This document shows, one piece after another, positions 7,361 through 17,789 of a DNA stretch of 38,928 nt. The notes under the pieces were generated by a model that worked only from the letters and a program-made list of their open reading frames with translations, made no database searches and was not told the DNA's origin. The number at the start of each line of letters is the position of its first letter. The stretch's first letter is position 1. This DNA is from an uncultured Synechococcaceae cyanobacterium (lineage in GTDB: Bacteria > Cyanobacteriota > Cyanobacteriia > PCC-6307 > Cyanobiaceae): NCBI GenBank assembly GCA_902537395.1, contig CACBBE010000010.1:1-38928 (forward strand), in the 5' to 3' direction. The position numbers and the translations under genes are program-made.

Positions 7361-7378
7361 TTAATAGTGATTAGCAAC
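7361..7378 (-). repeat. flv3 3' end, candidate attachment site (gene-proximal)
   Basis: These are the last five codons and stop of flv3 (GTT GCT AAT CAC TAT TAA on the minus strand, VANHY-stop), matched 14/18 by 4274-4291 on the far side of the insert. If integration used this site, the element supplied these bases and so kept flv3 intact. Confidence 0.5.
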
Positions 7379-9136
7379 TTTTCTGTGATGGACTGCTGTC
7401 TTACATGATAAGTCAGAAACATTACCATTTTCAACAATTCCGTAAATTATCCAATGGTCTGGAGTTTCCAGTCTTGAACTGACTTTGCAATCTAAAAAGG
7501 CTAGTGAATCTGAGAGAACTGGTCCTCCTTCAGCGATGTTGCTAATTACATCTACATCTGCAAATCTATCAGCTCCAGGAGCAAATCTTTTTAAAAAATG
7601 TCTGAACATTTTTTGATAATTATCTTCTCTCAAGATATTCACAACAAAACCTTTCCCAACTTGCATATATGATTCAATAGCTCTATCTTTTGCTACTGCC
7701 ACTGTAATACCTGGTGGAGAAAAGCTTGCTTGACTAACCCAACTTGCGACCATTGCACTTTGTCTAAATGTCGAACCTTCTCCTTGGCTCGCTGTTACTA
7801 CATATAATCCTCCGCTTAATCTACCTAACGCTTTATCTAAATTTGAATCAAGGCTCTTCATAGAGGCAATGTTCTTCTTTTTATTGATCAATTGACCTAA
7901 GTCAGTTCCAGCTTCTTCGAATTGTTGATAAACAATGGGATCTGGAATATTTTTAACTCTTAAAGGGGAGAAAGCTTCTTTTTGGCCAAGTTCTCTTAAT
8001 TTATTTGCTAAGGAATCTATTGGTTCATCATTTCCACCAAATGCATCATAGACTGCAGTAAATTGTTTTGGTTTAAGTGCTGCAAATAAAGTACCGAGAG
8101 ATTCTTTTAATTCATTATCTGAATCTACTGGCCATGTGGGAATTACTACTGCTTTTGATTCGGAGATTAAACTTGTTAATTCTTGTGGATCAGAAGATCT
8201 TAAATCGATTAATTGAACCTGAGCATCTGCTTTATTTATTCCATGAGATATAGCTTGACTTAGTCGATCACAATAACCATAGTCGCTTATATAGCAGACT
8301 GACACAAAATCATTACCTTTGCTTTTATTGCTACTCCATTCTAGATATTTACCTTTCCAAAAATTGACCTGATAATGTAGCAAAGGCCCATGACCAACAG
8401 CTATTGTTTTTAATTCAGGTAACTTATCTATTCTTTTAATTGCCTGCAGAACGCTTCTAGCGTTTGGACCCATAAGGCAATCGTAATAAAACCGGAAATC
8501 TTCGTATATTTCTTTTTGATCAGTATCAAAAAATTCATCAGAACAATAATGGAGTCCAAATGCATCGCATGTATAGAGAACATTTGTGCTGTGATCATAT
8601 GAAAATATGGTATCTGGCCAATGTAAATTTGGTGCACTTATGAATTCAATATTATGTTCTAAACCACTATTAGGATTAGTTCCGAGATTTAAAAACTCTC
8701 CACTCTTAACCTCTAGACGCTTAAAGGGAATATGTATTTGGTCTTCAATAAATTTAAGGGCTAATTTTGATCCAACTACTGTGATATTTTGATTTAATTC
8801 TAAAAGATTACCTATTAAACCAGAATGATCAGGTTCTGTATGACTAGTAATTAAATAATCAACTTCTTGTGGATTTACTTTTTTTAGTAATTCTTCAAAC
8901 CATAATTTTTCGAACTTTGCGTGGCTTGTATCAATAATTGCTAGTTTCTCGCCTTTAATAATAAAACTATTGTATGTTGTTCCATTTCTTAAACCAAATT
9001 CAATATCAAATCTACTGCGATCCCAATCCAAAGATCTTATCGCACAAGAATCATCAGCAAAGTTTTTAGATTTAACCGTCAACTTGTAATTAGTTTGTGC
9101 CAATTTAGAATTACTTTTTTGGACAGAGGCTATCAT
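7361..9136 (-). CDS. flv3: Class C flavodiiron protein Flv3
   Basis: 591 residues with the same three-domain order as Flv1: metallo-beta-lactamase-like, flavodoxin (VCYISDYGYCDRLSQAISHGI) and flavin reductase (LGRLSGGLYVVTASQGEG...SWVSQASFSPPG). The diiron ligands are intact: H99-x-E101-x-D103-H104, CDAFG and GHGPLLHY. This distinguishes it from Flv1. The Flv1/Flv3 pair returns photosystem I electrons to O2 as a safety valve in fluctuating light. The start at 9134-9136 is divergent from alaS, with 119 bp between. The last codons coincide with the proposed attachment site of the downstream insert, yet the C-terminus (HHRKVANHY) parallels that of Flv1 (HHRKTGANY), so the gene is not truncated. 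Confidence 0.93.
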   Translation of the reverse strand: MIASVQKSNSKLAQTNYKLTVKSKNFADDSCAIRSLDWDRSRFDIEFGLRNGTTYNSFIIKGEKLAIIDTSHAKFEKLWFEELLKKVNPQEVDYLITSHTEPDHSGLIGNLLELNQNITVVGSKLALKFIEDQIHIPFKRLEVKSGEFLNLGTNPNSGLEHNIEFISAPNLHWPDTIFSYDHSTNVLYTCDAFGLHYCSDEFFDTDQKEIYEDFRFYYDCLMGPNARSVLQAIKRIDKLPELKTIAVGHGPLLHYQVNFWKGKYLEWSSNKSKGNDFVSVCYISDYGYCDRLSQAISHGINKADAQVQLIDLRSSDPQELTSLISESKAVVIPTWPVDSDNELKESLGTLFAALKPKQFTAVYDAFGGNDEPIDSLANKLRELGQKEAFSPLRVKNIPDPIVYQQFEEAGTDLGQLINKKKNIASMKSLDSNLDKALGRLSGGLYVVTASQGEGSTFRQSAMVASWVSQASFSPPGITVAVAKDRAIESYMQVGKGFVVNILREDNYQKMFRHFLKRFAPGADRFADVDVISNIAEGGPVLSDSLAFLDCKVSSRLETPDHWIIYGIVENGNVSDLSCKTAVHHRKVANHY

Positions 9137-9255
9137 AGAATAATTCGCTTTATAAATTAACTTTAGTTATATAGAATATAGATCCGCGTGATCATTTTTG
9201 CGAAATAACCGAAATTACGCTTTTCTTTAATTTTTAATCTTCTTGTTCTGGATAA

Positions 9256-11916
9256 ATGACATCTCAACTAATTAAAAAAATAGTTACTGGAGATGAGATA
9301 AGAAATGCCTTTTTAAAATTTTACAGTGAAAAATTACATAAAATCATTCCAAGTGCATCTTTGATTCCAGATGACCCTACGGTTATGCTCACAATTGCTG
9401 GAATGCTACCTTTTAAACCAGTTTTTTTAGGCTTAAAAGAAAGACCATCAAAAAGGGCTACATCTAGCCAAAAGTGCATCAGAACAAACGATATAGAAAA
9501 CGTTGGAGTTACAGCTAGACATCACACTTTTTTTGAAATGCTTGGTAATTTCTCTTTTGGAGATTATTTTAAACGAGAGGCTATTCAATGGGCTTGGGAA
9601 TTAGTTACTAATATTTATCAACTTTCTGTTGAAAATATAATTGTGAGTGTTTTTCACGAAGACGAAGAGTCTGCAAAAATTTGGAGAGATGAAATTGGTA
9701 TTCATCCAGATAGGATAGTGAAACTAGGTGAGGAAGATAATTTTTGGTCATCTGGCAAAACGGGTCCATGTGGACCTTGTTCAGAACTTTATTATGATTT
9801 TCATCCTGAAAATGGTCTGCAGAACATTGATTTAGAAGATGGAGATCGTTTTATTGAATTTTATAATCTTGTTTTTATGCAATATAATCGTGATTCTAAT
9901 GGAAAATTGACAGATTTAAAATTTAAAAATATTGATACAGGAATGGGTCTTGAAAGGATGGCTCAAATACTACAAAAAAAGCAAAATAATTATGAGACAG
10001 ATTTAATTTTTCCTATTATTCAAAAAATTTGTGAGATTGCAAATATTGATTATTTTTCTACAGATTATAAAAATAAAATTTCTTTAAAAATCATTGGTGA
10101 TCATACAAGAGCTGTTATTCATTTAATTTCTGATGGAGTAGCAGCAAGTAATCTCGGCAGGGGATATATATTAAGAAGGCTTATTAGAAGAATGGTCAGA
10201 CATGGCAGATTAATAGGTATAACAAATGAATTTTTACCTCATATTGCTACTGTTGGGATCAATTTAATGCAAAATAATTATCCTGATTTAAAAAATAATA
10301 ATGATTTAATTTTGAATGAGATAAAAATTGAAGAAATAAGATTTAGAGAAACTCTTGAAAGAGGAGAGAAATTGCTAGATGAGTTAATTTCTTCAGGGCA
10401 GAAATTAATTTCTGGTTTTAAAGCTTTTGAACTTTATGATACTTATGGATTTCCGCTAGAACTTACTGTAGAAATTGCTGAAGAAAATAGTATCAGTGTA
10501 GATGTAAAGGGTTTTGAAGAAGAAATGAATTCACAAAAAGAAAGAGCTAAAGCTGCTTCAAGTAATATTGATTTGACATTAGAGGGATCATTAGAGCGAG
10601 AAATAGATCTTTTTAACAAAACTGTTTTTAATGGTTATAAAACACTCCTTTCGGAAGCTGAAATAATGGGTATATTCTTGGATTCAACATTAGTTAAGCA
10701 AGCAGGTGAAGGTCAGAAAGTTTTAATTGTTCTTGATCAGACAACTTTTTATGGAGAATCTGGCGGGCAAGTTGGTGATATTGGAACGATATTTTCAAAA
10801 GATGTAGAGGTATTGGTTGATAATGTTATTCGTAAAAAAAATGTTTTTTTACATTATGGGACGATCAAAAAAGGAATATTAACTATTGGACAAAAAGTTA
10901 TGACTAATGTTAGCTCCTCTAATAGAGCTAAGGCTGCTGCAAATCATACAGCTACTCATTTATTACAATCTGCACTTAAATCTGTTGTTAATGAAAGTGT
11001 TGGACAGAAAGGTTCATTGGTAGCCTTTAATAAATTACGATTTGACTTTAATTCTTCTAATCCTATTTCTAAAGATCAAATTTCTACCATTGAGATTTTA
11101 GTCAACTCTTGGATTATGGAAAATCATGCCCTAGAAATAAAAAATATGTCCAAGAGTGAGGCTCTTGAAAAGGGTGCAGTCGCCATGTTTGGAGAAAAAT
11201 ATGATGATGAAGTGCGAGTTGTTAATGTGCCAGGAGTTTCAATGGAACTTTGTGGTGGCACTCATGTTAAAACTACATCCGAATTGGGTTCTTTCAAAAT
11301 AATTAGTGAGGAAGGAATCTCAGCCGGAGTAAGAAGAATCGAAGCATTATCAGGCCAATCAGCATTAGACTATTTTAGTGATAGAAATGCTCTAGTAAAT
11401 CAACTAAGTGATTTGTTAAAAGCAAATCCTAATCAACTTTTTGAAAGGGTTAATAAATTGCAAGCAGAGCTAATTAATAAGAATAAAGAGATACAAAAAA
11501 TGAAAGATGAAATTGCATATTTTAAATACTCTTCTATAAAATCATCCGCAGCAATAGTAAATTCTTTTTCAATTTTAGTAAATCAGATTGATGGCTTAGA
11601 TGGGAATTCTTTGCAATCTGCAGCACTTAATTTAACTTCTCATTTGGGAAATAAAGCAATAGTGATTCTTGGGGGAATACCAAATCCAGAAAATAGAAAG
11701 TTGTTATTTGTAGTTTCTTTAGGGGATGATTCAGTAAAAATAGGTTTGCATGCAGGTAAATTAATTAATGAGATTGCAAGAATTTGTTCGGGAGGTGGAG
11801 GAGGAAAGCCTAACTTTGCTCAAGCAGGTGCTAAAGATATTGATAAATTAAGTGATGCTTTAGATTATGCTAAGAATCATTTGCAAAAAACATTAGATAG
11901 TCATTCTGATAAATAA
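9256..11916 (+). CDS. alaS: Alanyl-tRNA synthetase
   Basis: Class II synthetase that charges tRNA-Ala, 886 residues, full length. The N-terminal catalytic core shows [19 protein letters not shown] and [15 protein letters not shown]. The editing domain carries [12 protein letters not shown] and the zinc-binding [13 protein letters not shown]. The C-terminal C-Ala domain ends in the glycine-rich [19 protein letters not shown]. Starts at ATG. The 3' end overlaps the convergent speA gene by 16 bp, so both transcripts run into each other. Confidence 0.97.
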   Translation: MTSQLIKKIVTGDEIRNAFLKFYSEKLHKIIPSASLIPDDPTVMLTIAGMLPFKPVFLGLKERPSKRATSSQKCIRTNDIENVGVTARHHTFFEMLGNFSFGDYFKREAIQWAWELVTNIYQLSVENIIVSVFHEDEESAKIWRDEIGIHPDRIVKLGEEDNFWSSGKTGPCGPCSELYYDFHPENGLQNIDLEDGDRFIEFYNLVFMQYNRDSNGKLTDLKFKNIDTGMGLERMAQILQKKQNNYETDLIFPIIQKICEIANIDYFSTDYKNKISLKIIGDHTRAVIHLISDGVAASNLGRGYILRRLIRRMVRHGRLIGITNEFLPHIATVGINLMQNNYPDLKNNNDLILNEIKIEEIRFRETLERGEKLLDELISSGQKLISGFKAFELYDTYGFPLELTVEIAEENSISVDVKGFEEEMNSQKERAKAASSNIDLTLEGSLEREIDLFNKTVFNGYKTLLSEAEIMGIFLDSTLVKQAGEGQKVLIVLDQTTFYGESGGQVGDIGTIFSKDVEVLVDNVIRKKNVFLHYGTIKKGILTIGQKVMTNVSSSNRAKAAANHTATHLLQSALKSVVNESVGQKGSLVAFNKLRFDFNSSNPISKDQISTIEILVNSWIMENHALEIKNMSKSEALEKGAVAMFGEKYDDEVRVVNVPGVSMELCGGTHVKTTSELGSFKIISEEGISAGVRRIEALSGQSALDYFSDRNALVNQLSDLLKANPNQLFERVNKLQAELINKNKEIQKMKDEIAYFKYSSIKSSAAIVNSFSILVNQIDGLDGNSLQSAALNLTSHLGNKAIVILGGIPNPENRKLLFVVSLGDDSVKIGLHAGKLINEIARICSGGGGGKPNFAQAGAKDIDKLSDALDYAKNHLQKTLDSHSDK

Positions 11917-13847
11917 CTACTTTTTCTGAGACTAATTTCGATTTGATCCATTAATTTCCTTGCTTCTTGAATAGTTAATTTTTTTTGATCAATTGCTAAT
12001 TCAGTATTAATCCTTATAGATTCAACCAAAGAAGCTGAACTGTAATCTAATAATTGTAAAATTTCAGATTTACTGTCCTCTTTAATAATATTTTTGACCT
12101 TATATGAATTGTCTTCATTTATATCTATATGAACAATGTTTGTACTACCAAATAAATTGTGCAAGTTTCCTAATGCTTCTTGATAGGCTCCAGTCATAAA
12201 AATTCCAATTAGATAATCTTTATTTTCCTCTGGCTTATGTAAATTTAGTAATGATTTAATTTTTCCATCATCAATAAAATTATTTAGTTTCCCATCTGAA
12301 TCACAAGTTAAATCTGCAAAGTTCCCTTTGCAGAAGGGCTCTTCTAAGTGTCTATGTATTGGTACTATTGGAAAAATCTGATTTATTGCCCAGCTATCGG
12401 GGATAGATTTAAAAATAGATAAATTTGCATAATAAGTTGATGCAAGAGTTTCTGTAATTTCAGATAAATCAGGGTGATTGATTTCATCATTATTCAGGTT
12501 ATTAGAAATTTCTTTTGCGCAAGCCCAAGTAAGTTCTTCGGCATAAGCTCTTTCTTCCAAACTTAAAAATCCTAATCTAAAAGCGACTAAGCAATCTTCT
12601 TTAAACTTTTTTGCGTCATTCCATAGTTCAATTATTTGAGATAAATTTATTTTTTTATTTTTAAGTTTTTTTAATTCATAGAAAGTTTCAAGTAAATTTG
12701 AAATTATTAATTGTTGATTTTTTTTATCAAAAATTTGTAGTTTGGAACTGACATGGCTTGTTCCTAAGACATTAAAAATTAAAACTGAACAATGACTAAT
12801 TATTGCTCTTCCACTTTCTGAGATTATGGTTGGATGCTTGATATTATTTAATTCACATGAATCCTTAATAGTTGCAATTACATCGTTAGCATAATTTTGA
12901 AGAGAATAATTAGTAGAGGTGTTAGAGGAGGTTTTAGTTCCATCAAAATCTATCCCTAATCCTCCCCCAACGTCGATATATTGCATTGGGGCTCCTAGTT
13001 TGCAAAGTTCAACATATATTTGACTCGCTTCTTGTAATGCGTCTTTGATCACAGCAATATCACTTATTTGACTTCCTATATGAAAATGGAGCAATTTCAT
13101 TTCTTTGATAAGATTTGCTTCTTTTAGTTCTTTTATTGTCGACATTATTTCTGGAATTGATAATCCAAATTTAGAATTATCTCCTATAGATTTACCCCAT
13201 CTACCACTACTTTTACTTGATAACTTTGCTCTAATTCCTATCAATGGAGTTGCTTTAAGTTCTTGAACTGCTTGAATAATTCTTTTTACCTCATCTCGTT
13301 GTTCAATAACTATTATTGGATTTTTGCCAAGTTTTCTGGCCAAAGTAGCAATCTCAATATATTTCTTATCCTTGTATCCGTTGCATATTAATAATGAATT
13401 TTGGTTTTCAAGAAGTGCAAGGCCAATTAATAGCTCTGATTTACTTCCTACTTCTAAACCAAAATTCCATTGGCTACCAAACTCTATTATCTTTTCTAGG
13501 ACATTTTTTTGTTGATTACATTTGACAGGGAAAACGCCTTGATAAATGTTCTTATATTTATAAGTTTTTATTGCTTTTAAAAAAGATTCATGTAATGCAT
13601 TTATGCGATCTTTCAAGATGTCATTAAATCTTATGATTAATGGAGGGTTTACTTCTCTACTTTTGAGTTCTTTGACAAGCTTAAAAAGATCAATATTATT
13701 TTCAGATTTTATATCTTTAGTTACTGATATATTTCCTTTGGAATTTATAGAAAAATATTTATCTCCCCATTTATCTATGTTGTAAGTCGAAATACTATCT
13801 TCAATAGTCCAAATATTCTTTAATTTTTTTGGCTCAAAATTGGTCAA
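11901..13847 (-). CDS. speA: Biosynthetic arginine decarboxylase
   Basis: PLP enzyme converting arginine to agmatine, the first step of polyamine synthesis; 648 residues, the normal SpeA size. PLP lysine K109 lies in FPVKCNQQ. Other marks are [33 protein letters not shown] and the CDSDGK segment of the C-terminal barrel. The start is TTG: an in-frame stop lies six codons upstream and no ATG fits the conserved N-terminus. It converges on alaS and is divergent from ndk. Confidence 0.94.
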   Translation of the reverse strand: MTNFEPKKLKNIWTIEDSISTYNIDKWGDKYFSINSKGNISVTKDIKSENNIDLFKLVKELKSREVNPPLIIRFNDILKDRINALHESFLKAIKTYKYKNIYQGVFPVKCNQQKNVLEKIIEFGSQWNFGLEVGSKSELLIGLALLENQNSLLICNGYKDKKYIEIATLARKLGKNPIIVIEQRDEVKRIIQAVQELKATPLIGIRAKLSSKSSGRWGKSIGDNSKFGLSIPEIMSTIKELKEANLIKEMKLLHFHIGSQISDIAVIKDALQEASQIYVELCKLGAPMQYIDVGGGLGIDFDGTKTSSNTSTNYSLQNYANDVIATIKDSCELNNIKHPTIISESGRAIISHCSVLIFNVLGTSHVSSKLQIFDKKNQQLIISNLLETFYELKKLKNKKINLSQIIELWNDAKKFKEDCLVAFRLGFLSLEERAYAEELTWACAKEISNNLNNDEINHPDLSEITETLASTYYANLSIFKSIPDSWAINQIFPIVPIHRHLEEPFCKGNFADLTCDSDGKLNNFIDDGKIKSLLNLHKPEENKDYLIGIFMTGAYQEALGNLHNLFGSTNIVHIDINEDNSYKVKNIIKEDSKSEILQLLDYSSASLVESIRINTELAIDQKKLTIQEARKLMDQIEISLRKSSYLSE

Positions 13848-13969
13848 TTTATGTCTTAGTGATTAATAAATGTTTTTGAAAATAACTCAAAACAATATCT
13901 TTTATTTTAATGATTACTTGCCAAGTTACCACCCAAAAGTTGAATATACATAGAGTGATTATTAACTAA

Positions 13970-14428
13970 ATGACCAAAGAGAGAACCTTTATTGCAATTA
14001 AACCAGATGGAGTTCAAAGAGGATATGTTGCTGAGATTATTAGTAGATTTGAAAAAAAAGGATTTAAATTGATTGGATTAAAGCAATTAATCCCTTCAAA
14101 AGATCTTGCTCAAAATCATTATGGAGTACATAGAGAAAGACCCTTTTTTGGTGATTTAGTAGACTTTATTTCAAGTGGTCCTGTTGTAGCGATGGTTTGG
14201 GAAGGCCAAGGAGTTATTTTGAGTGCTAGAAAAATAATAGGTGCAACAAAACCTCTGGAAGCAGAGCCTGGAACAATTAGAGGAGATTTAGCTATTGATA
14301 TTGGGAGGAATATTATTCATGGTTCCGATGGAGAAGATACAGCAAAATTTGAAATTGATCTATGGTTTAACGAAGAGGAATTATGTGAGTGGGAAACTAC
14401 TGATGCGAAATGGCGATCTGAAAATTAA
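13970..14428 (+). CDS. ndk: Nucleoside diphosphate kinase
   Basis: Transfers the gamma phosphate from ATP to nucleoside diphosphates through a phosphohistidine. 152 residues, normal length. K11 in IKPDGVQRG and the phospho-accepting H117 in NIIHGSDG are both present, as is [11 protein letters not shown]. The stop is only 3 bp from the stop of the convergent thiO gene. Confidence 0.97.
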   Translation: MTKERTFIAIKPDGVQRGYVAEIISRFEKKGFKLIGLKQLIPSKDLAQNHYGVHRERPFFGDLVDFISSGPVVAMVWEGQGVILSARKIIGATKPLEAEPGTIRGDLAIDIGRNIIHGSDGEDTAKFEIDLWFNEEELCEWETTDAKWRSEN

Positions 14429-14431
14429 AAT

Positions 14432-15541
14432 TTAAATCGCAAATCTATCTAAACTAAATTTTTCTAAAAAGCTTTTTTCTATCTCTCTGAGATTTTCATT
14501 TTGAACTATTTTCAAAAGAAGATCACTTGTTATTGCAGAGAATAGAACTCCATTTCTGTAATGTCCTGTAGCTATAAAAAGATTTTCAATTTTTGATTTT
14601 CCAATTATTGGTTTTAGATCTGGTGTGCAAGGTCTAAATCCCCACCAATGTTCCATTTGTGGCCAATTAATAGCTTCTGGTAATAAGGATCGAATGCCTT
14701 CTTGTAGTTGTTTTATTCCATTAGGAGTATTGCCCTGATTAAATTTTGAATCTTTTTCAACTGTAGCTCCAACTATAATAAGTCCATCATCACGCGGAAC
14801 TAGATAAGTTTTTGGACCAAAAATTACTCTTTTCAAAAAATTTGTTGGACCTTGTATTGATAGCATTTGTCCCTTTACAGGAAAGACTGGAATCTTATTA
14901 AAAATTTTTTTACTCCAAGCACCGCTGCATATAATTGCTTTTTCGCAGTTAATTTTTTTTAGTTCCCCAGTGGCATATAAAACTGTTACACCTGTAATTT
15001 TGTTTTGTTCGAATGTTAAATCTTTTACTTCTGATCCTTCTTGAAATTCGACTCCATGCAAGGAGCATGCTCTTTCAAGAGCACGCATCAGTCTTCTTCG
15101 GTTATCTATTTGACCATCTTGTTCAAAAAGTAAACCATGTTCCCAAATAGAATTCATCCCATTAATTTCTGTTTGAAGATCTTTGTGATTTAAATATTTT
15201 CCATATTCATAAGTGGGAAACTCTTCAAGATCTTCTTTCTTTTTAAAAGGAACTACTATGCCACATTTTTTTAAACCGCATTTAATATTACTATCTTGTT
15301 CAATACTTCTTATCCACTTTGGAATTAGACTTTGACTTTCTTGGCCAAATTTTAGTAATTCATCTTCAAGCCCTTCGGCATGAGTAGCTAACATTCCTGC
15401 AGCAACAAATCCAGCTGATTCATTTCTGTTTTTGCTTAAAACTAAAACTTTGAAGTTATTTCTAGAAAATTCATAAGCAATAGATAAACCTAAAAGTCCA
15501 CCGCCAATGATTAAAATTGAATTTTTGGTTTCTTGTGCCAT
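14432..15541 (-). CDS. thiO: FAD-dependent glycine oxidase ThiO-like (DadA family)
   Basis: 369-residue FAD-dependent amino-acid oxidoreductase. The dinucleotide-binding signature IIGGGLLGLSIAYEF is at residues 11-25, the substrate and FAD domain contains VKGQMLSIQGP, and WWGFRPCTPDLKPIIG plus ATGHYRNGVLFSAITSDLL close the C-terminal FAD site. This ending is typical of ThiO, which makes dehydroglycine for thiazole synthesis. No thiamine gene is adjacent, so ThiO versus generic D-amino acid oxidase rests on sequence resemblance alone. It is transcribed divergently from gatB. Confidence 0.8.
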   Translation of the reverse strand: MAQETKNSILIIGGGLLGLSIAYEFSRNNFKVLVLSKNRNESAGFVAAGMLATHAEGLEDELLKFGQESQSLIPKWIRSIEQDSNIKCGLKKCGIVVPFKKKEDLEEFPTYEYGKYLNHKDLQTEINGMNSIWEHGLLFEQDGQIDNRRRLMRALERACSLHGVEFQEGSEVKDLTFEQNKITGVTVLYATGELKKINCEKAIICSGAWSKKIFNKIPVFPVKGQMLSIQGPTNFLKRVIFGPKTYLVPRDDGLIIVGATVEKDSKFNQGNTPNGIKQLQEGIRSLLPEAINWPQMEHWWGFRPCTPDLKPIIGKSKIENLFIATGHYRNGVLFSAITSDLLLKIVQNENLREIEKSFLEKFSLDRFAI

Positions 15542-15619
15542 TTAATAATTAATATTTTATTTGTGTTTTGGTCCTCTTTTCCTTTATATCCAATAATATT
15601 AATAAAGAGACTTTTTATA

Positions 15620-17092
15620 ATGAACAATTTGGAATCTTGGGAAGCTGTGATTGGTTTGGAAACTCATGTACAGCTTAATACGAAAAGCAAAATATTCACA
15701 TCTGCGTCAACAGCTTTTGGTGATGCACCTAATACGCATATAGATCCTGTAGTTTGCGGGTTACCAGGAACTCTTCCAGTTTTGAATGAGCTTGTTCTTG
15801 AGTATGCTGTAAAAACTTCGTTAGCATTAAATTTAAATGTTGCAGAACATTGTAAATTCGATAGAAAACAATATTTTTATCCTGATCTGCCTAAAAATTA
15901 TCAAATTTCACAATTTGATGAGCCACTAGCTGAAAATGGCTGGCTAGAGGTTGAAATAATTGAAAAGGACAGAGAACCTTATATCAAAAAAATTGGGATA
16001 GAAAGGCTTCATATGGAAGAAGACGCAGGAAAACTAGTCCATTCAGGTAGTGATAGATTAGCTGGCTCTAAGTATTCTTTAGTTGATTACAATCGTGCCG
16101 GAATAGCTCTTTGTGAGATTGTAAGTAAACCAGATATTAGATCAGGTAAAGAGGCATCTGAATATGCTTCAGAGATTAGAAGAACAGTTAGATATCTAGG
16201 AGTATCAGACGGAAATATGCAAGAGGGTTCATTACGCTGTGATGTCAATATTTCAGTTAGAAAAGGACCCAATGCTCCTTTTGGTACCAAAGTGGAAATA
16301 AAAAATATGAATTCATTTTCTGCAATTCAAAAGGCTTGTGATTTTGAAATAGCCAGACAAATAGATGTTTATGAGAATGGAGGAAAAATTTTCCAAGAAA
16401 CAAGGTTATGGGATGAAGCTAAGCAATTAACGAAAAGTATGAGATTAAAAGAAGGTAGCAGTGACTATAGATATTTTCCTGATCCTGACTTAGGTCCAAT
16501 TGAAGTATCAAAAGCCCAACAAGAAATATGGTTTAAAGAACTACCAGAATTACCTTCAAAAAAAAGAAATAAATATGTAAGTCAATTTGGGCTGTCTGCA
16601 TATGATGCAAGGGTAATTTCTGATGAAATAAGCATGGCAAACTTTTTTGAACAAACAGTAGCAAATGGAGCCGAGGCCAAACTAGCTTCAAATTGGGTAA
16701 CAAGTGATATTGTGGGCTATTTAAAATCAAACAAGCTTAGTTTTAGTGAATTAAAGCTTAGTCCTGAAAATCTTGCTGAAATGATTAACATGATTTCAAA
16801 AAATATAATAAGTGGAAAAATTGCAAAAGAAATTTTACCTGAACTTATTCAAAAAAATATTTCTCCGAAAATATTAGTTGAAGAAAAAGGGTTGGCAATG
16901 ATATCTGATTCTTCAAGTATTTTGCCAATAATTGATGAACTTATAAAAGAACATCCAAATGAAGTTCAATCATTTAAAAATGGCAAAACCAAGTTACTTG
17001 GTTTTTTTGTTGGTCAACTTATGAAAAGAACCAAAGGTAAAGCTGACCCGAAACTTGCAAATAAACTTCTTATGGAAAAATTGAATAGCTAA
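15620..17092 (+). CDS. gatB: Aspartyl/glutamyl-tRNA amidotransferase subunit B
   Basis: Subunit B of GatCAB, which converts misacylated Glu-tRNA-Gln to Gln-tRNA-Gln. The 490 residues from ATG 15620 begin MNNLESWEAVIGLETHVQLN. The kinase-like cradle includes DRKQYFYPDLPKNYQISQ, MQEGSLRCDVNISVR and GSSDYRYFPDPDLGP. The C-terminal YqeY-like tail (GFFVGQLMKRTKGKADPKL) binds tRNA. The frame stays open upstream to 15533, but those 29 residues are hydrophobic leader translation without family similarity. It is convergent with coaE, stops 3 bp apart. Confidence 0.96.
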   Translation: MNNLESWEAVIGLETHVQLNTKSKIFTSASTAFGDAPNTHIDPVVCGLPGTLPVLNELVLEYAVKTSLALNLNVAEHCKFDRKQYFYPDLPKNYQISQFDEPLAENGWLEVEIIEKDREPYIKKIGIERLHMEEDAGKLVHSGSDRLAGSKYSLVDYNRAGIALCEIVSKPDIRSGKEASEYASEIRRTVRYLGVSDGNMQEGSLRCDVNISVRKGPNAPFGTKVEIKNMNSFSAIQKACDFEIARQIDVYENGGKIFQETRLWDEAKQLTKSMRLKEGSSDYRYFPDPDLGPIEVSKAQQEIWFKELPELPSKKRNKYVSQFGLSAYDARVISDEISMANFFEQTVANGAEAKLASNWVTSDIVGYLKSNKLSFSELKLSPENLAEMINMISKNIISGKIAKEILPELIQKNISPKILVEEKGLAMISDSSSILPIIDELIKEHPNEVQSFKNGKTKLLGFFVGQLMKRTKGKADPKLANKLLMEKLNS

Positions 17093-17095
17093 AGA

Positions 17096-17713
17096 TTAAA
17101 GAAGCTCTTTTATCGTATTGATCCATTTATTTTGATCATCCGAATTATCTAAAATAATATCTGAAAATTTTCTTTTTTCTTCAAAACTTGATTGAAAATT
17201 TATTAATTCATATGCTTCTTTTTCGTTAATTTTATCTCTTGTGATTAGTCTTTTTTTTTGTAGTTCTCTAGGACATTTAACTAACCATATTTCAGTACAA
17301 ATATCTTCAAATTTTGCTTCAAATAATAATGGAATAACCATTACTATAGTTTGATTATTTGTGTATTGACTGCATTCTTCTATCATTTTTTCTTTAATTA
17401 AGGGGTGAAGTAGTTTTTCAATCCATTCCTTGCTTTCTGAATGTTTAAAAATAATGTTCCTTAAAAGTTTTCTGTTTATTTCCCTTTCTGAATTGTTCTT
17501 ATTGTCGATAATTATATTTCCAAAATAATCTAAAATTTTCTTATATCCATATGTGTTTGGTTTGATTAGTTCTCTTGAAAAATGATCTGCATCTAATACT
17601 GGTATGTTTTTATATTTTCTAATGTAATTAGTTATGGTTGTCTTCCCACTTGCAATACCTCCTGTTAAACCAATTCTTCTTTGGTTGTTTTTTGATTTTT
17701 GAAGAATATCCAT
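17096..17713 (-). CDS. coaE: Dephospho-CoA kinase
   Basis: Catalyses the last step of coenzyme A synthesis. 205 residues with the P-loop GLTGGIASGKTT near the N-terminus, the DADHFSREL acceptor motif and the lid segment IPLLFEAKFEDICTEIWLVKCP. It lies tail to tail with gatB and is divergent from argJ. Confidence 0.94.
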   Translation of the reverse strand: MDILQKSKNNQRRIGLTGGIASGKTTITNYIRKYKNIPVLDADHFSRELIKPNTYGYKKILDYFGNIIIDNKNNSEREINRKLLRNIIFKHSESKEWIEKLLHPLIKEKMIEECSQYTNNQTIVMVIPLLFEAKFEDICTEIWLVKCPRELQKKRLITRDKINEKEAYELINFQSSFEEKRKFSDIILDNSDDQNKWINTIKELL

Positions 17714-17789
17714 ATAATTAATAATAATCTAATTACTTAGTTTCTTTAGTATTAAAGAGTAGTTAGTATGAATTAAAATACCAAAAACT

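Larger units (their letters stand above)
4274..7378. mobile_element. Small integrative element inserted at the 3' end of flv3
   Basis: The element is about 3.1 kb and lies between flv3 and flv1. It contains a tyrosine recombinase (minus strand, next to the flv3 junction) and a convergent plus-strand cluster: zinc-ribbon protein, a 57-residue ORF and a ribbon-helix-helix protein. Base composition is visibly richer in G+C than the flanks, with many TCG, CGA, GTC and CTC codons, which suggests a foreign source. Ends are inferred from the duplicated flv3 terminus (4274-4291 and 7361-7378) and from GTGTTGAAA repeats just inside each end. It resembles small recombinase-encoding cargo or satellite elements of marine picocyanobacteria (tycheposon-like). 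Unlike classical tycheposons, it sits at a protein gene rather than a tRNA. No capsid, terminase or replicase gene is visible. Confidence 0.75.

Noticed and set aside
15533..15619. Upstream extension of gatB
   Set aside because: 29 hydrophobic residues with no GatB similarity; ATG 15620 starts the conserved N-terminus.
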